From: Glandiceps talaboti
Taxonomy: Eukaryota > Hemichordata > Enteropneusta > Spengelidae
Assembly: GCF_964340395.1 (NCBI RefSeq)
Contig: NC_135550.1
Location: forward strand, 10,595,408-10,659,407
Length of the DNA stretch: 64,000 nt
Direction: 5' to 3'
The translations under genes and the position numbers were made by a program. Position 1 is the stretch's first letter, and every line of letters starts with the position of its first letter. Below the pieces are notes generated by a model. It saw only the letters and a program-made list of their open reading frames with translations. It was not told the origin of the DNA and did no database searches. Below are positions 43,801 to 54,948 of the stretch, piece after piece.

Positions 43801-43960
43801 GGACACACCCGATGCCCTCCTCCCTAAGACAATTTCTCTGTTCCTGACACCATTATAAGTACTCCATAATTACTGTAGTTCAAAAGGTCACCAAATATCA
43901 ACCAGAATCAGTCTGGATATGAAAATGGGATCTTCTAGTTTTTGACATCAGAAAATGTAC
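40859..43960. other. Intergenic stretch, DEGS-lark
   Basis: No gene recognised. A phrase 'ctgcgacactg-gaaataac' occurs at about 41357 and 41849 in similar surroundings, suggesting another low-copy repeat. C-runs lie at 43183 and 43275. Confidence 0.45.
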
Positions 43961-43963
43961 AAT

Positions 43964-44090
43964 CAGTGCTTTTGTTAAGGATTGGTAAGCACGTAAAATC
44001 TACAGAGGTTTCCCAAACAAAATTATGGCAGATTGTATGAGAAGCTATGCAACTTTTATCCCCCAACCTTGGCAAAAACACTGATGATGA
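43964..44090. repeat. Dispersed repeat family F, copy 1
   Basis: 'cagtgcttttgttaagg-ttggtaagca-gtaaaatct' through 'ggcaaaaacactgatg' recurs at 54687-54835. Confidence 0.55.
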
Positions 44091-44303
44091 TGAAGACTTG
44101 AATATCACGCACTCTATGATGACACAGACTTAGATATCACACAATAGCACCAGATATTAGGACATCTACTTCTTCTTACACATGGATCATATTAGCAAAC
44201 CGTGGACGTTCCTGTGAATCAAAGTTTGTAATTGAAACATGATATTACACATTTTCTAGCAATTGAGAGACGTGTTCTACACATACTGTACTATTTTAAC
44301 CAG

Positions 44304-44482
44304 CACTGAACAGTGGAATGTACTACAGACTTATCTACACACAACACAATTTAGCCAGCACTGATCAGTGGAATGTACTACAGACTTATCTACACACAAC
44401 ACAATTTAGCCAGCACTGATCAGTGGAATGTACTACAGACTTATCTACACACAACACAATTTAGCCAGCACTGATCAGTGGC
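44304..44482. repeat. 55-bp minisatellite, about 3.2 units, with palindromic core
   Basis: Unit 'cagtggaatgtactacagac ...acaacacaatttagccagcactgat', period 55 (cagtg at 44311, 44366, 44421, 44476). Three unit junctions form the perfect 12-bp palindrome CACTGATCAGTG (44359-44370, 44414-44425, 44469-44480); the first has one change. More diverged relatives continue to about 44670. Confidence 0.9.
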
Positions 44483-44765
44483 AAATGCTGCATGCTACTA
44501 ATTTCTCTGCATGCTAAACAGCTATGTTCCATAAATATGTTACATACAGGTTTCTATGCACACTGCATAATTAGCTAACACAATAAATGTCACTATTAAA
44601 ATATAAAAATATACGTTACACAGGTTTCTACGCACACTGCACAATTTAGTTTGCACAGTTCAGTGGAGTACCTGACAGCCAACACTCACTTGAAATACAG
44701 GTTTTGACCACACAAATTATGCATGACAATATATATTCGTTCGCAAACACTTAATCAATGCTTAC

Positions 44766-44829
44766 CATTTGTGCACTCATTCTGGGATTTGTGGCTTTCC
44801 ATCTATCTTCCAGCACCAGTTCTGGCCTG
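44766..44829 (-). other. Possible unassigned exon
   Basis: On the minus strand: acceptor ttgttcag followed by a second in-register cag (NAGNAG), 64 nt, donor gtaagc. One frame is open (RPELVLEDRWKATNPRMSAQ plus M) and would fit phase 2, the phase in which lark exon 5 ends. A possible next exon starts at 44218 (acceptor gattcacag) and reads ERPRFANMIHV then stop. Could be an alternative 3' end of lark, a separate short gene, or chance. Confidence 0.25.
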
Positions 44830-44833
44830 CTGA

Positions 44834-46133
44834 ACAAATTACAGAGTTAGTTACAATGCAAGTTTCTTTGATTGACTCAACATCTTTTGAGACTTTCCAT
44901 AGTGTAATATAAGAAACATCTGCATATTTCTTTCTTCATGGAAAACATGACTGCCTGCTTTAACTTTGATCAGAATCCAAACATAAAACCATTTCACCAT
45001 GATAGCGAAATCATGCACATTAGTCAACACACGAATGAAACTATATAAAGTATATACGACTACGTCAAAGATAGAGGAGAGACTTTGTTATTTGAATCTT
45101 TACTATTTTGAGCTAACAGCCTTTTTTAGTTAACAGAGATAACCATCTTCATGATGTTTTTTTTTCTTAACTTAGCAGCAACAATACGTTGACAGAACGG
45201 TCTTGGCATAATTCTCCAGCTATTTCAAAGACGACAGTTTACATTTGAACGGTCAGTTACAAAATGACCACAAAAAAATTCAATGCAACCCGGCAGCAAA
45301 AGTGATGCAAAGCAATTTTTATTCCAAGCATTTTGCATGTGAACGCACGAGATAGACAAAGTCGTTCCGATTACTCGAAGACCGACATTTGCACGAGCTC
45401 CTTGAAGACCACGTAAAAAGGTTAAACTGACCTGATTGTTTACCAGTCAAATTTGTTCATGATTTACATGTATACAGATATATGCCATGGTTATTCTTTT
45501 CTCATGCCGCCTTATACTGTCCATCGGAGCGATATTGGACTTACCCGTGACAATGCAACAACAGGAGCAGCATGTACAACATTCGACCGGATTTATTCTT
45601 CAGCTAATGCATCTTTTGCCGTCTCCTAGCCACGAGCAGGAGTTCATGTAACAGTCAACACACGTCTCTTGATACGATCTCATTCACAAATCGTGTACCG
45701 ATACAAAAACTGCATTTCTAAGTCAAATAACTTGAATTTATTTAAAACAAATACCAACACGAAACATCAGCTTCACGAGATTGTAAGAAAGACAACCGAC
45801 ACATATGCATAGTTCCGCTAAATACAAAAAATTTCTACAAGTTGTACGATACATTCACTGATATTACAATAACAGTTGACCGGCACCGGATCTCAATACA
45901 GGATAATGGTGTCTACGTAATCGACATACAACAGAGCTATATATGAATACAAAATAAGTCTAGTCTGGGATGATCACTAAATACTTGATTTTTTTCTCTG
46001 TCCTTTCAACACATCAAAATTTGCACCAAAGTTCTTAAAAATAGAAATGATTCTAGCGTTCAAAAGTCCTAGTAAGACAGATGCATCTTCCATGACGTTT
46101 CACACGCTTCCCTCGATTTCCAACATGGCTGCT
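44834..46133 (-). other. Downstream flank and probable 3'UTR of lark
   Basis: The 3'UTR probably runs down from 46133. AATAAA on the minus strand occurs at 45737-45742 and 45592-45597. A minus-strand donor-like acgg|gtaagt at 45545 ends a short frame starting MLYMLLLLLHCHG. No established gene. Confidence 0.4.
45737..45742 (-). terminator. Candidate lark polyadenylation signal
   Basis: AATAAA on the minus strand, about 390 nt after the lark stop codon. A second is at 45592-45597. Confidence 0.4.
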
Positions 46134-48844
46134 TTAATATACGTGGTTTCGCGGTGGCAATGGTGGTGGTCCGCGAAGACTACGAGGCGGGGGACTCAGA
46201 CGACTCGGATAGCTGGAAGGGATGTGCAGTAGAAAGTGCTTTAAATTAAGATCATAATGCTTTGAATTTCACGTATCATCAAACAATAATGTTGAATTTC
46301 ACATTGAAAAGTATACACTTCTTACGATAGAAGGAACATCGTTTATTCACTGGTGTATTTCGAGAATTGATAAGTTGGAGATGTAAAATATTTATGGATT
46401 AACTTATATCTACGTATCACGCACGATCAGACTTGCATCACTGTTCAGTTTTTTTTCCTAGACAAACTTTTTTTGTATGAACTTACCTCCTTGGTGGAAA
46501 ATCCAGGTATGGATCACGTGGTCGTGGTGGAACAGGTGGTCTTTCATAGAAACTACACAAACAATAATAATGTAAGAAAAATATAAATATTTCTCACAAA
46601 TATAAATACTTTTCATGGACATGCCAAAAAACAATGAAAAATACACAATTACTTTTGAGTACATAGGCATCAAATCAGACTTTTTTTTCATTCAAAAAGC
46701 TGAACAAGAACTTACCCTGGTTCAACGGGTCTTCTGGGGTATGGAGGTGGTGATGGGTAACGACTTCTGATAGGACTTCTACTACGACTTCTATAATACT
46801 CTGGGTAATCAGGTGGTCTTCTGTACATGTCATACATACGATGATCCCTGTCATAGTCTGGTGGTGGCAATTCACGTCGTGGTGGTGGAGGGTAGTCCCA
46901 GTATCTATCACGTGGTGGTGGTCCGTACCTATCCCTTTCCCGATCTCTGTCTCTTCCTCGGTCTCTACCCCTGTCATCAAACAAAAGTCAGTGTTACTTC
47001 TCGTACTGGGAAAACCATGACAAAGCCATGATGGTTGACATTGACAGTTGTTGGCATCATTTCACACATTACATCATCTACTAGTATGGTATTTGGAAAT
47101 TGGAGAAACCGTTACAATGGACCTCAGTAAGTTGCAAGTGGCAGAGTCCATTGGAACACCCCATGACTTATTGAGGATTGCGAATTAGTGAGGTGTTAAA
47201 TGATATATTTACATATGTATGAACACCATTGCTCACTGGGTATAGAATCAGGGATAACTTTCTGGGAACAGAACTGTACACTCCTATAAATGAGAACCCA
47301 AAGCCTTATACTTTAATTTATCATTGTAACAACATGTAATTGGTAGTGACTTGGTTTTAAACCTCCATATAGTAATAAAAGAGCAAAACTCTCGTGTAAT
47401 TTCTGAGCACCCCTTGATATATAAGAAAATCTTACTCCAAACTACTGCAAATGTGGTACCAAACAGCCACAAGACTAAGATTATCCCTTCCTGCTCTCTA
47501 ACTGACCTATGAAGCAAGCATTAACAGGTTTCTAAGCCCACTTTTATCATAACAATTCTAAGGAGAACAGACTGTCACCACCTCATTTAAATGGAGAAAG
47601 ACACAAACTTACCCTCTGCTGTCTACTCTGGGACAATCACGGGACCAATGTCCTTGTCTGCCACATCTGAAACACTCTCCTTTGCTGCCCATACCTGGTG
47701 TCTTGTGTACTCTGCTTGTTGACATCTGTAAGATTGGCAAATTTATCATGGATTTACTACAGCTCCTAAGTACTCTTGTTTGTCTATTTTTAACTCATAT
47801 TGATCAGTAGATGTTGCCATTGATTACACCACTTCTTGTAATTTTATAATCCCACACAATATTTACAGACAGTATTTTCAAGAGTGTGTTTGCAAAACTT
47901 TGAAAAGTGGTTTTGAATGATCTTTCAGACTGCATGTTGTTTGATATCAAGCAATTAATTTAAGTCGTTATAGCACAAATGAAAAGAAACACACTTTCAT
48001 TCATCAGACAACGCTTTCCTAATATTGTACGTCATAGAATCACTGAAGGCCTAAGAGACGCTGTACGAATCAAAGTTACATGTTGTAAAGGATGCTTTCA
48101 TTACCTGCACTTTCATATTTGTTCCCATGAATTCTTTGGAATTTAGAGCATCCATTGCCTCTTTCGCTTCAGATTCTTTAGCCATATGCTATGGAAAAAA
48201 TAATAACATTAAACAAATCCAGTGTCAGTCAAAAACAAAACAGCAAGTCTATTTTCACAGAGGTGCACATTTACTCCCCTCTAAAGCACATTTAATTCAC
48301 AACTATCAGCAGTTTTATGCAAACATTTCTTCTTAGTCACATTGATACAAACACTTTCATCGTCCAAATAAGACTGAAATCAATCAGACATGACAAAACG
48401 TGCAAACTTTCAAAGCCTCTCATATAATATTCACAGGAACTTTCTGCTGTTCTGAAATCTGCATTTGTTTTGTACAAACTTTAAAGAGATGGTTTATCAC
48501 ATGATGGTGGAGACATCCACGAGTTTGGTCAAATATACAGCAGTAATTCCTAGCCCAGAGCCAGAGACTTGTCTTGACGTGACTATCTAAATAAGAGATT
48601 ATAAAACCAAGACAAGTCTCTGGGCTAAATAATTCAATGTTGTAGTGAATTCCAAAGGCCAAAACAAGTCACATGAAGAGATAAGAATAATATAAACTAA
48701 ATAAAACTGCATACAAATACTTACCACAAAGCCATAATTTTTAATGACATCACACTCTGTTACTTTTCCATATTTTTCAAAAAGCTCTCTCAAATCTCGG
48801 TCTTGCACACTCTTGGAGAGGTTTCCCACGAACAGCTTTGTCAT
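46134..48844 (-). CDS. lark: lark/RBM4-like RNA-binding protein, complete, six exons
   Basis: Nuclear RNA-binding protein of the lark/RBM4 type, expected to act in splicing and translational control. Minus-strand exons: 48844-48725, 48188-48105, 47725-47613, 46970-46716, 46552-46487, 46212-46134 (stop TAA 46136-46134); 238 residues. All junctions are GT-AG and in phase. One RRM (1-68) has RNP2 LFVGNL and RNP1 KNYGFVHM, with an intron inside RNP1. [12 protein letters not shown] and a CCHC knuckle (C86, C89, H94, C99; [14 protein letters not shown]) follow, matching the corresponding part of Drosophila Lark and vertebrate RBM4. Then an RD-rich, proline-rich and RS-containing tail ([21 protein letters not shown]-like). 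Known Lark and RBM4 have two RRMs; only one is found here. The ATG follows an acceptor (tttttcag|gaaac), so a 5'UTR exon lies upstream. An SRSF7-like identity is less likely. Confidence 0.88.
46213..48724 (-). other. lark introns
   Basis: Intron spans (plus coordinates): 48189-48724, 47726-48104, 46971-47612, 46553-46715, 46213-46486. All are GT-AG on the minus strand. The first contains a 19-bp inverted repeat (48552-48576 / 48608-48626, AGCCCAGAG..ACTTGTCTTG). No other feature. Confidence 0.8.
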
Positions 48845-49853
48845 GTTTCCTGAAAAAGATACAAGCATTTTTTTTCATTCAACAACCTTTTTATTGGAAT
48901 GATGGGAAACACTTGGTAGATGACCGATGCATATATTTGGGAACTATCCTTCTGGTCCCATGGCATTCAATGAGATTTTCAGATCATAAGTACCATTAAT
49001 TCATAAATGGTATGATCTTAGTGATATTCAATGTGTGACATAAAGTACTAGCATTGTAAGCATGACAAAGAAAGCAATATTTCGTACTAGCTGTGAGTGT
49101 CAGATACATGTAAGCCACACATGTAGCTTTACACTTTCATGTAGGGCCTGTGGATAAGCTCAGTAAGTTTTGTGAACATGCTTCAGTTAGTAATTTACTA
49201 GTCACTACTGCTGTTTACACTCACACTTCTACTGGAGGCTACTTTCAATTTTACATTTTGCAAGTTGACAGAAATGCTGCAGTGCAAACACACGGGTTTG
49301 TAACCCAACTTCCAAGTCTTTGTGCGTGTGTGTTTGTAACCCAACTTCCAAGTCTTTGTGCCTCTATCAGAATATTTGACAACTGAGATTACTTTACAGT
49401 AAATCAATATAAACAGTAGGCGTTGGTTTTGCAGTGAACATTACAGGGAAAGTACTACTGTCTAGTATTTTCTTGATGATGTACCAAAATTGAAAATTGT
49501 ACACGCACACACACACACACAGACAGACACACACACACATGTTGGCGGAAATAGGGCTGTGGAGCATGCATAGCTGTATTCTATCATTCATTCTACCAAT
49601 GTAGTGTTTGTAATTTTAGTAATTGCTTATGCACAGGTCGTAAAAATATGTGCATAAATTTTAATAGCAAACAGTGCCCATCAATCATCATGGCGTCGTA
49701 TCGAAAACAATAGCAAACTAGCAATACCCCTTTTTCGTGCGACTTCAAAGCTGTATGATTTGAAATTGGAGACTGTATAATCCAAAACTTAGCAGTAGCA
49801 CTAATAGTAACTTGAGTAAAAAGCTGGAAACTATATACTAAAATCCACTTTAC
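48845..49853 (-). other. lark 5'UTR intron
   Basis: Between the proposed 5'UTR exon (donor gaagtcag|gtaaag, exon end at 49854) and the coding start exon. It contains a 36-bp tandem duplication (from 49300) and a (CA)n run (49506-49539). Confidence 0.5.
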
Positions 49854-50544
49854 CTGACTTCATCACGCGTTAACGCTGGGTACGGATACGTAGAGAGATA
49901 CGCGGCTGCGCCGTTTGTTCTCGATGCAAGGCTCCAGTCGACAGTCCCAGAATGTATGTGGTTTTCTCTTGTTTCCCAAAGTGAAATGGTTTGTTGCTTG
50001 TCTCCGTCGAAGTAATAATCTTCAAAACTTACAACTACTATTCAATTGTGGCGCATACGTTGTGGTAAATATTACACAAATTGGAAATCACTTCGCACTA
50101 AAAATGACACGCGGACACAGGATCTTGAAAGGACGCTTACTATGGATTGGCAATCAATTATACAATGTCCAGGTTTCGTCTGAATTTGCATAATTTCATA
50201 TGTATTTTGTCATGTTTTCTTTGATATATCTTCAGATATTATACATTAAATTGTTTAAATTTTTAATAGGTAATTAAAGATGTTGAAATAAATACGGATA
50301 GCCTCACAAAAATGATACAAATTTATAGAACCGTGTACTAGATATATAGAAATGTGTCCCCTTCGACTACGATCTGGTTAACCAATCAGAGACAGGCTTT
50401 TAAACGACAACGCCGAGCACATGTGGTCACCAGCTGGCCTCCGAGATAGCATGCCAAGATAGACAGTTGTACAACTTTTCACAACTATGTGTAACGGTTG
50501 AACATACTTTTCGGGGTTCCTCATATTGTTAAAACGGGTCTGAT
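49854..50544. promoter_or_regulatory. Shared 5' region between lark (-) and UTP25 (+)
   Basis: lark's probable 5'UTR exon (49854 to about 49920) and UTP25's first coding exon (50545) point away from each other. A CCAAT-type element ACCAATCAGA lies at 50381-50390, about 160 bp before the UTP25 ATG. No TATA box is seen. A bidirectional promoter is inferred from layout. Confidence 0.5.
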
Positions 50545-53500
50545 ATGGGAGGTAGTCGGGGACGAAGACGCTTTCATGGCCGCAAAGGAGGGAAACGGAA
50601 ACAATCCAAGAAGTTTGGTAATAAACTAACCACACAAGATCCTAGTTCAGGGTAAGTACACTACTTTTATATAGTACTAAATAATCACTAATTATTATTA
50701 CCCACAATCCCTCTATCACTTTAACTGGGAATTGAGTGATTTTCAGATTGTTGTGGATATTATCTTAAATCACACCAAGCCACAAATCATTAGACTAGGT
50801 TTTTTGTAGTTTGTTATTGTTTTGTTTACAAATGACTATGTCGACATTTACCAAATAACAACACATACATTCTACAATACTCACATCCATCGGGATTACA
50901 TCATTCATATATGTATATATATGTTTATGTATATGTATGTAGGTAAAAGTAAGTTGAATTAGTCTCTGTGTGTTCTTCTCTTTCCCCCTGCCAATGTACA
51001 TCGAATTTCATGTAAAATTAGCATGACAGTAAAGTATATAATAATAATAATGATCACCAGCTCACACATACACCTGATGATCCTTTTGGTGAAACGGACC
51101 GTAGTGTAAATCCATAATGTAATAGCATACTCATCTTCTTTCATTTTTATGTGTGTGTTGTATATATATATATATATATATGTATACATACACACAACAT
51201 GTAATATATGTCACTATTATTTTTCTTTTCTTTTCTTTTGAACGATGTAGTGAACCAATACCTAAAAAAGCAAAACAGGAAGATTTGCCAGTCACGGTTG
51301 TAGATGAAGTAAGTTTCCTTTCTTGGAATATGTTCAATCTTTTACAAGAATCATATTGTGTGAAATACCTTGTTGTAAATTTTCCTTCCTGAACTTCAAA
51401 ATGTTTTTAATGTTTTATCAAAAGTCAAGTCAAATGATAGAATCATGTTATTTATATAGATCAAACAATAGCATCTACATGAAAAGTAGTGTTGGGTATG
51501 AATAAGCCATGCCCAATAAAGCATATTGTTTCATCATGTGCTGTTTACTTGTTGAGTTACAACAGTGGCACTTAAAATTATTGGTAGTTTATGAGAGTTA
51601 CAAATGGGGCTCTTTCTTCAATGAACTAAACAAACCAACTGAGTAAGCTTGAAAAGAATGAACCACAGCTAAAGGATACCTATGAAGAATGTGCAAGTGT
51701 GGCTGTGTTAATTAAATCCTTGTAATTGTAGCAGAAGGTAATCTAGAGAGTGACTGCCAAACATTTCAATTTTGAATGTAGAATAGCAATTGGAGAAAAA
51801 TGTGTTTAATGAACTAGTTTGGCTAGAAAGGATAACCTGTGAATTAATTATGTATAATGAAAGGAAGATGAAATGAGTTGACGTCATTCACTTTCACTTA
51901 TCAGTAGAGAGTCGGCATTGATCCAAATGTAGGTGGAAGTGATGTACAGGCCTTGCTGGGAACTTCCATTAAATGTGTAGTCTACTGTTTGTATAGTTGT
52001 ACAACTACATACGATAACAATAGAAAAAGTCATCAACACATTCATGGAAGTTTCCAAGCAAGGCAGGCCAGTGTACTTCATTTCCACCTAAGTTCAGATT
52101 GATATCAGCTCTGAACGAAGAAGTAAACAGTGAATAAAACATTACACACCATATCCAGTTAACATCCAACTTTTTATGAAACTTAATAGTGAATTCACAA
52201 GGTATCCAATGTTATCCTCATATTTTGTTATAGAGTTCAAGTTCAGAGAGTGAAGAAGAGATTACTTCATATCAACAGTTGATGTCAACTTTAGAAAAAA
52301 CGACACAGGAAAAACCAATAGAATCAGGTTAGTATATATTACGCTTTTCAAAATAAATCTTGACTTTCTGTTGCCTGTTTATGGCACTGTTGAGATGCAT
52401 CATTAGCTGGGTCATAATCTCTAGCCTTCACATCAACAGCTTGTCTTAACTACGTTGTCAAACTGTTAATATCCAGTACCTGTAGAGTTAAATTTATATA
52501 ACCATATGTAACACATGTCCACTTCAAGTTTTGCCTCACATCATGTATTGTGTGTATATTACATATTGATTCATTTGAATACTGACAATCAAACTAGTTG
52601 TCCTGGTAGAAAGGACTGCATACTGAGATCAACCAGGCTGTTGGGTGAACTGTTCAATTCGTTACTATGAGTTTTGAAAATGTAATCATGACAAGTTATT
52701 GATGTGAGTGCTAGGAGGGTACGACCATGTAATGATGTATCTCAACAGCACTGTAAACAGGCTACAAGCACTGGGGAGGTACCGCCAGCTAATGATGTAT
52801 CTCAACAGCACTGTAAACTGGCTACAAGCGCTAGGGAGGTACGACCAGCCAATGATGTATGTCAACAGCTCTGAAAACAGGCTACGAGGGCTCGGGATGT
52901 ACGACCAGCTAACGATATATCTCAACAGTGCCGTAAACAGGCTAGACATTCTGAAAATTCAAAGGCAATGTTTTAATGTTATATTGGAGATTGAGAGTAG
53001 GTGAAGAAGGTGATGTGATTTTGATACTAAAAATACGGTTAAATTATTGTGTGAAAACAGTTGTCTGGCAGAGCTAAAGAAAATTTGGTTCTGAACAAAA
53101 GAATGATCCCATTTAATCCTTATGGTTCCACTAATAAGATAGGAGTAATCCAAGACCATGGGATTCAAAAATTGCGATTTAAGTTTCCTGGATTGTAGTT
53201 TTATCGCAGCATGTTTCTTTATATGTCAACTGTCACCTGTCACCAATCTCGCATTCTGATTGGTCAAGAGCCCTGCAGATATGGAGGCGTATTTTTCACC
53301 AACAGCCGTGTTTTTGCTTGTTGTATTACGTGATCACTGCATGTACCTTGTAAACAAACCAAACAGACAACTAGAAATCATATCTGCCATAAAACTTTCC
53401 ATGATTTAATATGTGATGATTTCATGTGTACCTGTAGATGAAGAAGATGATTTGATTGAGGAAGATGAAGATGATGAAGAAGGTGATGATGAATATGATA

Positions 53501-54893
53501 ATGAGGAGGAGGATTTAGAGGAGGGGAAAGAGGCAAGTGGTGGAGAAGAAGACCAAGTTGTTGAAAATGAAGATGATGAAGATGAGGAAGAGGAGGAGGA
53601 AAAGGAGGATGAAGATGATTCAGAAGAAGATAATTTTGCTGATGAGAGTCTTGATAATGAAAGTGACAAGGGAAAAGATGATGATGATGATGATGATGAT
53701 GACAGTGATGATGATGAACAAGATGAAGGAAGTATGAAAGATGAAGATGCACATGAAGAAAAATCAGGTGAGTTAAGTTATACAGGTGTCCACAGAATAC
53801 CTGTTTATCCTTGGAAGTTGTAGGATATGCTAATGTATTGTTGGGTTATGCTGGTTTGGACAAAGGTATATAAGTAAGTGCTTTCATCACGCAGTTTTAA
53901 AGGGGAATGCCACTCCAGGAAATGGAGACATTTTCAGGGTATCTTTGATAATAGTTTGCAATAACCCATAGCAAAGATACCCTATAAATACACATTGACA
54001 AGATAAACCAGATTTTTCTTTTAAATTGCAAGTAATTGTAGTAGGTGATATAAAATCATGAAATGACTCTCCAGAACCCATAGTTTATGAAAATGTGTCT
54101 ATATCCTGATGTGGTGTTTCCCTTTAATGGTTTGATGGAATAAAAAAATGAAATCGTGGATTTTTCAATATACATGTGTTACACTTTCTGATCCTCCATG
54201 TTATATATAATGTGTTCTTTTCTTTCAGATCCTTTCTATGCAAGGTTAGGACATGATATCGGTGAAGAGAAAGCTGAACAACTAACTCAGGGTAAAATTA
54301 TTAGTAGGACTGAAACAAAGGTAAGCAATGTGAAATTATCTGTCTGCTTTGTGTGTTAGTTTCTTCTTGTCATACTGTATTGTATAATATTTCAGTAGCT
54401 TGTGAGTCACAAAAATCAAACAAATATCCGAAAATATTTTCCATTTAATGTCACTTTATATGACATGTATTATGACTCAGACAGGTCATTATCTTGGATT
54501 GAATGTATTTATTTATTTCCCCATTTCAGTGGTCAAATCTTGGTTGCCTAGTTACATCATCCCAGTGTGAAAAAAATGTTGTGGTCAAGTTGAATAAAGA
54601 GAAAGATCCAGGAAAGTTACATGTAAGTCTCTTAGTATCACTAATTTGTGAGTTAGCTAGACTAGTAGGGTGTTTGTCTGTGTGTGCAGTCCTTTTGTTA
54701 AGGGTGGTAAGTAGGTAAAATCTATCTGAGTTCCTCTGTCATTTTACCAGGGTTCCCCACCACAATCATGGTAGTATATGGGAAGATTTGCCCCTTCCTG
54801 TCGCTATGGTTCCAAGCCCTTAGCAAAAACACTGGTGTGTCTGTGCTGTGTATGTGGGTGGGTGTGTCTGTGTTTGTTTGTGTGTGTGTGTCA

Positions 54894-54948
<55 letters not shown>

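Larger units (their letters stand above)
50652..53437 (+). other. UTP25 introns 1-3
   Basis: Introns 50652-51250, 51309-52233 and 52328-53437. The second contains the palindromic element 51886-52135. The third contains the 60-bp minisatellite 52700-52945 and a SINE B copy at 53062-53180. Intron 1 has (TA)n around 51162-51181. Confidence 0.8.

Noticed and set aside
49915-50193. 92-codon frame in the lark-UTP25 gap
   Set aside because: No family recognised; overlaps the likely lark 5'UTR/promoter; chance length.
52700-53004. CRISPR-like or coding array at the 60-bp repeat
   Set aside because: Repeats are contiguous without unique spacers, the DNA is eukaryotic, and the array is intronic.
53378-53752. 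His/Ser-rich frames opposite UTP25 exon 4
   Set aside because: They are the complement of the acidic GAT/GAA-rich coding exon.
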